Assembly: GCA_018883865.1 (NCBI GenBank)
Contig: JAHLFI010000120.1
Location: 1 to 44,769, forward strand
DNA length: 44,769 nt
Reading direction: 5' to 3'
Source: Candidatus Oceanisphaera merdipullorum
Lineage (GTDB): Bacteria > Pseudomonadota > Gammaproteobacteria > Enterobacterales > Aeromonadaceae
This document shows positions 10,136-17,967 of the stretch, piece by piece. The translations under genes and the position numbers were made by a program. The notes below the pieces were generated by a model. The model was given only the letters and a program-made list of their open reading frames with translations. It had not been told where the DNA came from and did no database searches. The stretch's first letter is position 1. Every line of letters begins with the position of its first letter.

Positions 10136-10164
10136 GAATAAGCGTCGGAGTTTAAAATAGCATT

Positions 10165-11097
10165 ATGAATTTACAGCAGTTAAGAATAGTGCGTGAAACG
10201 GCGCGTCGGCAATTTAACCTCACCGCCGTGTCTGCTGCCTTGTTTACGTCTCAGTCTGGGGTCAGTAAACACCTGCGTGACTTGGAAGAAGAGCTGGGCG
10301 TGACCTTGTTTGAGCGTCGCGGCAAACGCTTATTAGGGCTCACCGAAGCCGGTGAAATTGTGCTGGGCTCGGTGGAGCGCATCATGGCGGAGCTGGATAA
10401 TATGCGCCACGCCGCCGATCAGTTTGTGCACAGCGACAGCGGTAGCTTGCGCATCGCCACCACCCATACTCAGGCGCGTTATCGCTTGCCCGCCTTGTTG
10501 AAGCAGTTTCAACAGAGTTTTCCCAAGGTTAAACTCGTGTTGCACCAGTGTGGGCCCGATGAAATTGTGGAACTCTTAAAGGCCGGCGAAGTAGACGTGG
10601 GCATTGCCACCGAAGGCTTGTTGGCCAATAGCCGCCATTTTGCTTGCTTCCCTTATTACGATTGGCACCACAGCGTGGTGGTGCCCGATACCCATCCGCT
10701 TTGCCAATTAACCTCGCTGACCTTGGCTGACATTGCCGCTTATCCGGTGATCACCTATCACGAAGGCTATACAGGGCGGAACAATATCGACGAGGCTTTT
10801 CGCCGTGCGGATATTGAGCTGGAGATCGCCATGTCGGCGCTGGATGCGGACGTGATCAAAACCTACGTCGACTTAGAATTAGGGATTGGTATCTTGGCCT
10901 CCATGGCCTTTGATGAGCGTCGCGATGTGGGCTTAACCCTGCTCGATGGCGGTCACTTGTTTCCTAATAACACCACCTACTTGGGTGTGCGTCGGGGCGC
11001 CTATTTACGTAGCTATGTGTATGATTTTTTGAGTTTATGTAGCCAAGGCTTAAACCGAGAAAGCGCCGATGACGCCATTTTTGGTGCAGTTGAATAA
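10165..11097 (+). CDS. cysB: CysB-like LysR-family regulator of sulfur assimilation
   Basis: LysR-type transcription factor, 310 residues. The winged helix-turn-helix (about residues 1-60) opens MNLQQLRIV and contains AALFTSQSGVSKHLRDLEEELGVTLFERRGKRLLGLTEAG. The effector domain (about 92-295) starts with GSLRIATTHTQARYRLP, the CysB/Cbl-type substrate loop in which the TTHTQARY segment binds sulfate or acetylserine. It faces the convergent sulfate transport operon, consistent with controlling it. Cbl is an alternative within the same subfamily; E. coli CysB is slightly longer (324). Confidence 0.85.
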   Translation: MNLQQLRIVRETARRQFNLTAVSAALFTSQSGVSKHLRDLEEELGVTLFERRGKRLLGLTEAGEIVLGSVERIMAELDNMRHAADQFVHSDSGSLRIATTHTQARYRLPALLKQFQQSFPKVKLVLHQCGPDEIVELLKAGEVDVGIATEGLLANSRHFACFPYYDWHHSVVVPDTHPLCQLTSLTLADIAAYPVITYHEGYTGRNNIDEAFRRADIELEIAMSALDADVIKTYVDLELGIGILASMAFDERRDVGLTLLDGGHLFPNNTTYLGVRRGAYLRSYVYDFLSLCSQGLNRESADDAIFGAVE

Positions 11098-11119
11098 GCT
11101 GTTGCAGCGTTAACAAACT

Positions 11120-11145
11120 AAAAGGAGGCCTAGGCCTCCTTTTTA
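11120..11145. terminator. Terminator between cysB-like gene and cysA
   Basis: AAAAGGAGGCC-TA-GGCCTCCTTTTT is a perfect 11-bp stem with a minimal loop and flanking A and T runs. It can terminate transcription from either side of this convergent junction. Confidence 0.9.
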
Positions 11146-11180
11146 TATTGCAGCTATAGCAGCGGCTCATCATGGTCTGT

Positions 11181-12248
11181 TTAAGCCGTGCTCGCCTCGA
11201 GAAACACCTTGCTGTGCAAGGGGCGCAGCCAGGCGCGGTCGCCTTGTAACAGGCCTAAGCGGCGAAATTGCTCCTTGGGCAATTCCACCTTAATGAACTC
11301 AGTGCTGTTGGCGGTTTTTAGCTCCAAGCGTATGCGGTGGCCCACCACCGTCATGTAGCTAAGCACGGCCGGCAAGGCATCGCTGTGGGCGCTGGCCAAC
11401 ACTTCTATCTCATGGGGGCGCACATAGGCCAGCGCTTGGGCGTCCTGTACTTGCTGCCATTCGGGTGCTGCTAACTTAAGCTTGCCGATACTGGCGGATC
11501 CTTGGCTGACCCGAGCATGAAACAAGTTCACGTTCCCTAAAAACTGATAGACAAACGGATTAGCCGGATGGTCGTATACCTGCTCCGGCGAGCCCACTTG
11601 CTCCACACGGCCTTGGTTCATGACCACCACTTGGTCTGCCACTTCGAGCGCTTCTTCTTGGTCGTGGGTCACGAATACTGTGGTCATGTGAATTTCATCG
11701 TGCAGGCGGCGTAACCAGCTGCGTAGCTCGGCGCGCACTTGGGCGTCCAGTGCGCCAAAGGGCTCGTCCAACAATAACACTCTGGGCTCGATCGCCAAGG
11801 CGCGGGCTAAGGCGATGCGTTGGCGCTGGCCACCAGATAACTGGGAGGGAAAACGCTCTGCGGTCCAGTCCAATTGCACCAGCTCTAACAGCTGCATCAC
11901 TTTTTGCCGGATTTGTGTTTTGGACGGGCGTATGCGGCGCGGGCGCACCGTTAAGCCATAGGCGACGTTTTCAAATACCGTCATGTGCTTAAACAAGGCG
12001 TAATGCTGAAACACGAAGCCCACGCCTCGGTTGCTGACGTGCACATCTGTGGTGTCGGCGCCGTTAAAGGCCACGCTGCCGGAGTCCGGTTGTTCAAGGC
12101 CCGCTATCATGCGCAGCAAGGTGGTTTTGCCGGAGCCTGACGGCCCAAGCAAGGCGGTGAGTTTGCCGTCGGGTAGCGCCAGGCTGATGTTATCTACGGC
12201 CACGAAGTTGCCATATTTTTTATTGAGGCGTTCGATTTCTATGCTCAT
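11181..12248 (-). CDS. cysA: CysA, sulfate/thiosulfate ABC transporter ATPase
   Basis: Cytoplasmic ATPase of the sulfate importer. The ABC domain has Walker [10 protein letters not shown] (about residues 34-42), the Q-loop VFQHYALF, signature [15 protein letters not shown], Walker [13 protein letters not shown] and the switch histidine in [10 protein letters not shown]-terminal TOBE-type regulatory domain follows (about 240-355). The start is set at MSIEIERL, the second of two nearby ATGs (12254 and 12248), because relatives begin MSIEI and GAGAG lies at suitable distance. It is the last gene of the sbp-cysT-cysW-cysA operon, 13 bp after cysW. Confidence 0.95.
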   Translation of the reverse strand: MSIEIERLNKKYGNFVAVDNISLALPDGKLTALLGPSGSGKTTLLRMIAGLEQPDSGSVAFNGADTTDVHVSNRGVGFVFQHYALFKHMTVFENVAYGLTVRPRRIRPSKTQIRQKVMQLLELVQLDWTAERFPSQLSGGQRQRIALARALAIEPRVLLLDEPFGALDAQVRAELRSWLRRLHDEIHMTTVFVTHDQEEALEVADQVVVMNQGRVEQVGSPEQVYDHPANPFVYQFLGNVNLFHARVSQGSASIGKLKLAAPEWQQVQDAQALAYVRPHEIEVLASAHSDALPAVLSYMTVVGHRIRLELKTANSTEFIKVELPKEQFRRLGLLQGDRAWLRPLHSKVFLEASTA

Positions 12249-12261
12249 GATCATGCTCTCT

Positions 12262-13137
12262 TTAATTAGGGGTGCGTTGCTCTAACCATTCCACAACCGA
12301 TTTAAGGACTATGGTGAGCAGGGCAAGGCCGGTGAGAATGGAGGACACCGCAAAGGCGGCACTAAACATGTACTCGTTGTAGAGCACTTCAATGTGTAGC
12401 GGCAGGGTGTTGGTTTCGCCGCGAATGCGTCCCGAGACAATAGCTACGGCACCAAATTCGCCCATGGCGCGGGCATTACAGAGAATAATGCCGTAGATAA
12501 GGCCCCATTTGATGTTGGGTAGCGTCACGTACCAAAAGGTTTTAAAGCCGCTGGCGCCTAAGGTGAGCGAGGCTTCTTCTTCTTGTTTGCCCTGTTGTTG
12601 CATCAAGGGGATCAGCTCACGGGCCACGAAGGGCAGGGTGCCAAAGGTGATGACTATGATGATGCCGGGCACGGCGAAGATGATGCGCAGGCTATGGGCG
12701 TCCAGCCAGTTACCGAGCCAACCTTGAGATCCAAAGAGGATCACGAAAATCAAACCCACTACCACAGGCGAGATGGCAAAGGGCATGTCGATCAACGACA
12801 GCAGCAGGGTTTTGCCCCTAAATTCAAACTTGGCAATGGCCCAGGCGATGGCCACGCCAAACAGCACGTTGGCAGGCACGACTAACACCACCACTAATAA
12901 AGTGAGGCGAATGGCGGCGACGGCATCGGGCTCGGTCACGGCGGCATACCAGACGGTGAGGCCTTGTTCAAAGGCGCCATACAGCACCACTAATAGGGGC
13001 AGGACCAAAAATAACAGCAAGAAGCTCAACGCTATGCCGATCAAGGTGCGACGCACCCAATTGGGCTCGGCGGTGGCCTGCTGCCAGTGACGCTCTAGAG
13101 CTGGGCTGGCCACTAAAGCGGAAGAATGAATAGACAT
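12262..13137 (-). CDS. cysW: CysW, sulfate/thiosulfate ABC transporter permease
   Basis: Inner-membrane permease subunit, 291 residues with about six membrane segments. It has the BPD-type permease coupling loop [28 protein letters not shown] (EAA motif) and the CysW-typical [18 protein letters not shown] and [25 protein letters not shown] segments. A CGGAG ribosome-binding site precedes the ATG. It pairs with CysT to form the membrane channel. Confidence 0.95.
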   Translation of the reverse strand: MSIHSSALVASPALERHWQQATAEPNWVRRTLIGIALSFLLLFLVLPLLVVLYGAFEQGLTVWYAAVTEPDAVAAIRLTLLVVVLVVPANVLFGVAIAWAIAKFEFRGKTLLLSLIDMPFAISPVVVGLIFVILFGSQGWLGNWLDAHSLRIIFAVPGIIIVITFGTLPFVARELIPLMQQQGKQEEEASLTLGASGFKTFWYVTLPNIKWGLIYGIILCNARAMGEFGAVAIVSGRIRGETNTLPLHIEVLYNEYMFSAAFAVSSILTGLALLTIVLKSVVEWLEQRTPN

Positions 13138-13165
13138 AAGTGCTCCGAAATTAATGTGGCTGTCA

Positions 13166-13999
13166 TTAATGTGCTAGGCGGCGGCTAGACCACCATTGCA
13201 GGCCGTTAATGGTTAATAACATCACGAAGGCGGCGAGCAGCATGACGGTGCCGATGGCGGCAGCGCCGTTGTAGTCGTACTGCTCGGCTTTGGTCACGAT
13301 TAACAAGGGCGTGATCTCGGTTTTATAGGGCAAGTTGCCGGAGATAAACACCACAGATCCGTATTCTCCTATGGCACGGGCAAAGGCCAGCGCAAACCCC
13401 GTAAGCAGCGCCGGTAACAAGGCGGGGAAAATGACCCGTCTAATAGTGGTAAAGCGCGCCGCGCCAAGACTTGCGGAGGCTTCTTCAAACTCGGCTTCAA
13501 GATCGGCCAACACAGGCTGTACGGTGCGCACCACAAAGGGCAGGCCTATGTAGATCAGCGCCAACACCACGCCCGCTTGGGTGTAAGCGATGCGGATGCC
13601 AAATATATTGAAGTACTGGCCTACCCAGCCGCTGCTAGAATACAAAGTAACTAATGCGATGCCGGCCACGGCGGTGGGCAGCGCAAACGGCAGGTCAATC
13701 AAGCCATCCACGATCCGTTTGCCCGGAAATGAGTAGCGCACCAGCACCCAGGCCACTAGCGCACCGAACACCAAATTGATGCTGGCGCCAATCAGGGCCG
13801 CCGAAAACGACAACTTATACGAGGCCACCACTTGCGGATGGCTGACGGCGTTCCAAAATTCTTCCCAACTCATCAGGCTGGTATAGAGCAGCAAGCTGCC
13901 GATGGGGATCAACAAAATAAAGGTTAAATACAGCAGTGAAAATCCCAGCGTCAAACCAAAACCGGGTATGACGCGCGCACGACGAGGGGGGTGAGACAT
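13166..13999 (-). CDS. cysT: CysT (CysU), sulfate/thiosulfate ABC transporter permease
   Basis: Partner permease of CysW, 277 residues from the start MSHPPRRARVIPGFG, the same length as E. coli CysT. Conserved segments are DGLIDLPFALPTAVAGIALVTLY, the coupling loop EFEEASASLGAARFTTIRRVIFP and ARAIGEYGSVVFISGNLPYKTEI. An upstream in-frame ATG (14026) lies in a stem-loop and is rejected as start; GGAG stands before 13999. Confidence 0.95.
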   Translation of the reverse strand: MSHPPRRARVIPGFGLTLGFSLLYLTFILLIPIGSLLLYTSLMSWEEFWNAVSHPQVVASYKLSFSAALIGASINLVFGALVAWVLVRYSFPGKRIVDGLIDLPFALPTAVAGIALVTLYSSSGWVGQYFNIFGIRIAYTQAGVVLALIYIGLPFVVRTVQPVLADLEAEFEEASASLGAARFTTIRRVIFPALLPALLTGFALAFARAIGEYGSVVFISGNLPYKTEITPLLIVTKAEQYDYNGAAAIGTVMLLAAFVMLLTINGLQWWSSRRLAH

Positions 14000-14015
14000 G
14001 GAGGCTCTCCGATGG

Positions 14016-14038
14016 AAGAGGCCCAATATGGGCCTCTT
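14016..14038 (-). promoter_or_regulatory. Intercistronic stem-loop between sbp and cysT
   Basis: AAGAGGCCC (14016-14024) and GGGCCTCTT (14030-14038) form a perfect 9-bp stem with a five-base loop. On the transcribed (minus) strand it is not followed by a T run, so it looks more like an mRNA 3'-end stabiliser or partial attenuator than a full terminator. Such an element would let the binding-protein gene be expressed above the permease genes (inference). Confidence 0.6.
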
Positions 14039-14089
14039 GTTGTGGGGATTAAGTATTGTGGAAGTTAAGCTTTGTCGTTAACGCCCCAG

Positions 14090-15115
14090 TTAGCGGTTGG
14101 CGAAGCTGGCGAGGATAGTGTCGAACTTGCCGCCATCGCTGAAGTGCACGTCTTGGGCATTTTTCCAGCCACCGAAGATCTCATCGACCTTAAACAGCTT
14201 TAAATCGGGAAACTGCTCGGCAAACTCTTGGCCAATGGCGGCGTTAGAGGGGCGATAGTAGTGACGACCGGCCAGACGTTGCGCATCATCCGAGTACAAG
14301 CCTTGCAGATAAGCCTCGGCCACAGGTCCTGTGCCTTTGCGTTTCACGTTGGCATCTACCACTGTCACCGGCGGCTCCGCTAAAATGCTGATCGAGGGCA
14401 CCACTATTTCAAATTCGCCTTTACCCAATTTTTCTACCGCTAAGAAGGCTTCGTTTTCCCAGGCGATAAACACATCGCCTAAGCCCCGTTGTACGAAAGT
14501 ATTAGTAGAGGCGCGGGCACCGGGATCGAGCACTGGCACGTTTTTGAACAGTTTTTCGACAAATTCATAGGCCGCTTGCTCGCTGCCATATTTGTCGAGC
14601 GCATAACCCCAAGCAGCCAAGTAGTTCCAGCGAGCGCCGCCGGATGTTTTCGGGTTAGGGGTGATCACGGACACGTCTTCACGGATCAAGTCGTCCCAGT
14701 CTTTGATTTGCTTAGGGTTTCCTTTGCGTACCAACAACACTATGGTCGAGGTGTAGGGCGAGCTGTTGTTGGCCAATTTAGACTGCCAATCGGCGGGAAT
14801 TAACTCGGCCTTTTCGCGCAGTGCATCCACGTCATAGGCCAGTGCTAAGGTGACTACGTCTGCTTTTAGACCATCTATTACCGCGCGGGCTTGAGAGCCG
14901 GATCCGCCGTGGGATTGGCGTATCGTCACATTTTGATCGTGCTCAGCTTGCCACTTATCGCTAAACCACTCGTTGTATTCACGGTACAGCTCACGAGTAG
15001 GATCGTAAGAGACGTTCAGCAGGCTAATATCTTCTGCTGCTAAGCCATTAAAGGCGGTGATTGACAATAAACTAGCTAGGGTTAATTTTTTAAGATTGCG
15101 CGTTAATTTAGGCAT
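14090..15115 (-). CDS. sbp: Sbp, periplasmic sulfate-binding protein
   Basis: Periplasmic solute-binding protein feeding the CysTWA importer; 341 residues. The N-terminal signal peptide is basic then hydrophobic (KKLTLASLLSITAFNGLAA, about residues 9-27). The mature start ISLLNVSYDPTRELYREYN and the loop QSHGGSGSQARAVIDGLKADVVTLAL are the sulfate-binding-protein signatures; ITPNPKTSGGARWNYLAAW is also typical. CysP (thiosulfate-binding) is close but Sbp fits better. A CAGGAG ribosome-binding site precedes the ATG. First gene of the operon. Confidence 0.93.
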   Translation of the reverse strand: MPKLTRNLKKLTLASLLSITAFNGLAAEDISLLNVSYDPTRELYREYNEWFSDKWQAEHDQNVTIRQSHGGSGSQARAVIDGLKADVVTLALAYDVDALREKAELIPADWQSKLANNSSPYTSTIVLLVRKGNPKQIKDWDDLIREDVSVITPNPKTSGGARWNYLAAWGYALDKYGSEQAAYEFVEKLFKNVPVLDPGARASTNTFVQRGLGDVFIAWENEAFLAVEKLGKGEFEIVVPSISILAEPPVTVVDANVKRKGTGPVAEAYLQGLYSDDAQRLAGRHYYRPSNAAIGQEFAEQFPDLKLFKVDEIFGGWKNAQDVHFSDGGKFDTILASFANR

Positions 15116-15379
15116 GAATCGCTCCTGATGAGTATGAAAATACGTGAGTTAGATTTAATTAAGGAGGCGGTTTAACTGCATACCTCGGTCTGAAATCCAT
15201 ACTAGGGCAGGGCTTAATCTTTAAAAACGATATAAAAAATAGATTCTTATCTTTAAAATGAATAAGCACTTAGTGGTATAAGTTAAGCTTTATTTACATG
15301 ACTGCGTGTAGCTCGGCCGTTGGCCTAGTGGCTAAGCCTTGGCATAATAAAACGCATACTTATTAGGGAGGATCTGACT
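15116..15379. promoter_or_regulatory. Divergent control region between sbp and pncC
   Basis: A 264-bp spacer. The part at about 15210-15295 is very AT-rich with several TTAT/ATAA-type half-sites, as expected for CysB activator binding ahead of the sulfate operon (inference). An AGGGAGG ribosome-binding site for pncC lies at 15364-15370. I cannot assign exact -35/-10 boxes. Confidence 0.4.
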
Positions 15380-15889
15380 GTGAGCCAAACCGCTTCGAAC
15401 CAGACCAAATCGACACTGCAACTTGCCCAACAACTGGGTGATGCCTTATTAAGACGAGGCCTGACCATCACCACGGCGGAGTCCTGTACCGGTGGCGGTA
15501 TTGCTTGTAGTATCACAGACGTAGCTGGCAGTTCGGCGTGGTTTGAGCGCGGTTTTGTTACTTATTCTAACGCCGCCAAAACCGAGATGTTGGGTGTGAA
15601 CGCCAGTGTGATAGCCCGCCAAGGCGCTGTGAGTGAAGCGGTAGTGATCGCCATGGCTAAGGGCGCTTGTGGCCAAAATGGCGACGACTTAGGCGTGGCG
15701 GTGAGTGGTGTGGCGGGCCCCGACGGCGGTAGCCTAGAGAAACCTGTGGGCACCGTATGGCTGGCCTGTTATCTAGCGAAAGAAGATAAAATGCACACTC
15801 GTTTACTGCAGTTAAAAGGGGATCGCTATGCGGTGCGCCAGCAAACCATAGTGGCGGCCTTAACCGATTGCTTAGCATTACTAAGTTAA
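15380..15889 (+). CDS. pncC: PncC, nicotinamide-nucleotide amidohydrolase (CinA C-terminal domain family)
   Basis: Deamidates NMN to nicotinate mononucleotide in pyridine-nucleotide recycling. It is a stand-alone CinA C-terminal domain, 169 residues, as usual for gammaproteobacteria. Signatures: TTAESCTGGGIACSITDVAGSSAWFERGFVTYSN, AVSGVAGPDGG and the KPVGTVWLA segment. Starts with GTG behind a strong AGGGAGG. It precedes recA, its standard place. The stop codon lies within a tandem repeat. Confidence 0.95.
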   Translation: MSQTASNQTKSTLQLAQQLGDALLRRGLTITTAESCTGGGIACSITDVAGSSAWFERGFVTYSNAAKTEMLGVNASVIARQGAVSEAVVIAMAKGACGQNGDDLGVAVSGVAGPDGGSLEKPVGTVWLACYLAKEDKMHTRLLQLKGDRYAVRQQTIVAALTDCLALLS

Positions 15890-15924
15890 GCGTTACTAAG
15901 TTAAGCGTTACTAAGTTAAGCGGT
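15872..15924 (+). repeat. 15-bp tandem repeat over the pncC stop codon
   Basis: TTAAGCGTTACTAAG occurs at 15886-15900 and 15901-15915, preceded by the related TTAGCATTACTAAG (15872-15885) and followed by a partial copy TTAAGCGGT. The pncC stop falls at 15887-15889 inside the array. Confidence 0.9.
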
Positions 15925-16028
15925 GCAGCCATAGGCGAACGGCCTAGGTGCTAAGCTGCATCAATAACAGAGCGGCCTTATCTAAACGTAAGGCTGTTTA
16001 CCAATCAGCTTTAGAAAAACATACAGGC

Positions 16029-16056
16029 TTGATACTGTACGAATAACCAGTATAAT
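16029..16056 (+). promoter_or_regulatory. recA promoter with LexA (SOS) box
   Basis: TTGATA (16029-16034) and TATAAT (16051-16056) are spaced by 16 bp. Between and over them lies TACTGTACGAATAACCAGTA (16033-16052), which fits the gammaproteobacterial SOS box CTG-N10-CAG. LexA binding here would block RNA polymerase directly. Confidence 0.92.
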
Positions 16057-16100
16057 CGACCTATAAATTTTAGACGCATCAGCAAACCCGCGGAGCACTC

Positions 16101-17174
16101 ATGGATCCAAACAAAGAAAAAGCCCTAGCCGCCGCCCTTGGCCAAATTGAAAAGCAATTTGGTAAAGGCTCCATCATGCGCTTAGGCGACAATAAGGCCT
16201 TGAACATAGATGCCGTTTCTACGGGCTCTTTGTCACTGGATATCGCGCTGGGTATTGGTGGCTTGCCTATGGGCCGTGTGGTTGAAATTTACGGACCAGA
16301 ATCCTCAGGTAAAACCACGCTGACGTTGCAAGTTATTGCCGAAGCACAGCGTGAAGGAAAAGTGTGTGCGTTCGTCGATGCTGAGCACGCGCTGGATCCC
16401 CTTTATGCCGCCAAACTTGGCGTTAACGTCGATGACTTGCTGATTTCTCAGCCCGACACCGGTGAGCAAGCATTAGAAATTTGTGACATGTTAGTTCGCT
16501 CAGGCGCCGTGGACGTGATCATTATTGACTCCGTGGCGGCATTGACGCCACGCGCCGAAATTGAAGGCGAAATGGGTGACTCACACGTGGGCCTGCAAGC
16601 CCGTTTGATGTCGCAAGCGCTGCGTAAACTGACCGGTAACATTAAGGCGGCCAACTGCTTGGTGATCTTCATCAACCAGATCCGCATGAAAATCGGCGTT
16701 ATGTTTGGTAGTCCAGAAACCACCTCAGGCGGTAACGCCTTGAAGTTTTATGCCTCTGTGCGCCTCGACATCCGCCGTATTGGTGCGGTGAAAGAGGGTG
16801 ACGAAATAGTGGGTAACGAAACCCGCGTGAAAGTGGTGAAAAACAAAGTGGCGCCGCCCTTTAGACAAGCCGAGTTCCAGATTATTTATGGCGAAGGTAT
16901 TTCTAAGCAAGGCGAGTTGATTGAGCTGGGCGTTAAGCACAAGTTTGTTGATAAAGCCGGTGCTTGGTACAGCTACCAAGGCGAGAAGATTGGCCAAGGT
17001 AAAGCCAACTCTATCAAGTACTTGTTAGAGCATAAGCATATCTCTGATGAGATAGAGAAAAAGCTGCGCGACTTGTTGCTGCTTAAGCCAGGCGAAGAAA
17101 AGGTTAAAGTAGAAGACGCGCCAGGCGCACTGGGTAACCCCTTGCCTGAAGACGAAAAAGAAGAAGACTTCTAA
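16101..17174 (+). CDS. recA: RecA recombinase
   Basis: ATP-dependent strand-exchange protein and coprotease for LexA cleavage. Length 357 residues is normal. The N-terminus contains [19 protein letters not shown], Walker [10 protein letters not shown] (about residues 67-75), [15 protein letters not shown], Walker [11 protein letters not shown], and the L2-region [32 protein letters not shown]. The C-terminal tail is acidic (EDEKEEDF) as in enteric RecA. It is SOS-controlled by the operator upstream and followed by a terminator before recX. Confidence 0.99.
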   Translation: MDPNKEKALAAALGQIEKQFGKGSIMRLGDNKALNIDAVSTGSLSLDIALGIGGLPMGRVVEIYGPESSGKTTLTLQVIAEAQREGKVCAFVDAEHALDPLYAAKLGVNVDDLLISQPDTGEQALEICDMLVRSGAVDVIIIDSVAALTPRAEIEGEMGDSHVGLQARLMSQALRKLTGNIKAANCLVIFINQIRMKIGVMFGSPETTSGGNALKFYASVRLDIRRIGAVKEGDEIVGNETRVKVVKNKVAPPFRQAEFQIIYGEGISKQGELIELGVKHKFVDKAGAWYSYQGEKIGQGKANSIKYLLEHKHISDEIEKKLRDLLLLKPGEEKVKVEDAPGALGNPLPEDEKEEDF

Positions 17175-17191
17175 CGTTATTTACAACAATC

Positions 17192-17217
17192 AAGGCCGGG
17201 AACTCCCGGCCTTTTTT
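17192..17217 (+). terminator. recA terminator
   Basis: AAGGCCGGG-AACT-CCCGGCCTT followed by TTTT: a 9-bp GC-rich stem, four-base loop and T run 17 bp after the recA stop. Partial read-through into recX is known in relatives. Confidence 0.93.
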
Positions 17218-17233
17218 ATGTCTATTAAAGGAC

Positions 17234-17339
17234 AAGAGCCGCGGTAAGTCGCAAGTTATAAGCGTGAAGTGAACAACCATTTCTTGCCTGCTGATTCGGC
17301 TCTTTTTTCAGCTTCAAGCTTATCGCTCATTTTTGAGCG
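17234..17339 (+). promoter_or_regulatory. Structured recA-recX spacer
   Basis: Downstream of the recA terminator there are three complementary pairs: AAGAGCCG (17234-17241) with CGGCTCTT (17297-17304), ATAAGCGTGAAG (17258-17269) with CTTCAAGCTTAT (17312-17323, one mismatch), and the hairpin CGCTCA-TTTT-TGAGCG (17324-17339). The first two pairs cross one another. The segment ends 36 bp before the recX start and may control recX expression (inference). Confidence 0.4.
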
Positions 17340-17374
17340 TAGCGTCTTTATCCTTCACCTCTTACAATTTCACT

Positions 17375-17842
17375 ATGATCAAAGACCCTGAAAAACTCAC
17401 CCCACAAGCGTTGTGGTATTCGGCATTAGGCCTGTTATCGCGCCGGGATCACAGCCGGCTGGAGCTGGCCCAAAAACTGCGGCTACGCCAATTTGATAAT
17501 GAACTGATTGAAGCCGCACTCGAGAAATTAGTCGAGCAGCAATGGCTGTGTGATGAACGCTTTGCCCGTATCCAAGTACGTCAACATGTCCTGAAAAAAC
17601 ACGGCCCGATGCGCGTTCGTATGGAGCTAAAACGTAAAGGCGTAGATGAACATGTTATCGAGCAGGCGTTAGCCGAAGATGAAACCGATTGGTTTGAATT
17701 AGCGAAAACCAGCTATGAGTCGCGCTTTCGCGGCCGTGAGATTGACGATATTAAAGAAAAAGCCAAGCGGGTGCGCTACTTGCAAAGCCGCGGTTTTAAC
17801 TCAGAACAAGTGCGCTACGCACTAGAAACTGAGTTAGATTAG
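17375..17842 (+). CDS. recX: RecX, RecA modulator
   Basis: Small helical protein that caps RecA filaments and inhibits RecA activity. From the chosen ATG (MIKDPEKLTPQALW) it has 155 residues, the family length; a TTG further upstream (17333) would add an unlikely leader. RecX repeats are visible: ALGLLSRRDHSRLELAQKL, LVEQQWLCDERFA, the K..GPMRVRMELKRKGV segment and a final KRVRYLQSRGFNSEQVRYAL. No good ribosome-binding site is present, in line with weak translation behind recA. Confidence 0.93.
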   Translation: MIKDPEKLTPQALWYSALGLLSRRDHSRLELAQKLRLRQFDNELIEAALEKLVEQQWLCDERFARIQVRQHVLKKHGPMRVRMELKRKGVDEHVIEQALAEDETDWFELAKTSYESRFRGREIDDIKEKAKRVRYLQSRGFNSEQVRYALETELD

Positions 17843-17967
17843 CGGTTATTCTGCCATTAATTTGCTTAAACCCCTGCAAAAGACAGGCTGAGTTTTACAT
17901 TGGCGCAGATACCTTTTAAATTAGCTGGGTTAACGCCTATGAACCGAGTGATAGAACAGGATTATCC

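Noticed and set aside
12583-13090. Plus-strand frames opposite cysW
   Set aside because: Shadows of the cysW coding strand; cysW has clear permease motifs and codon pattern.
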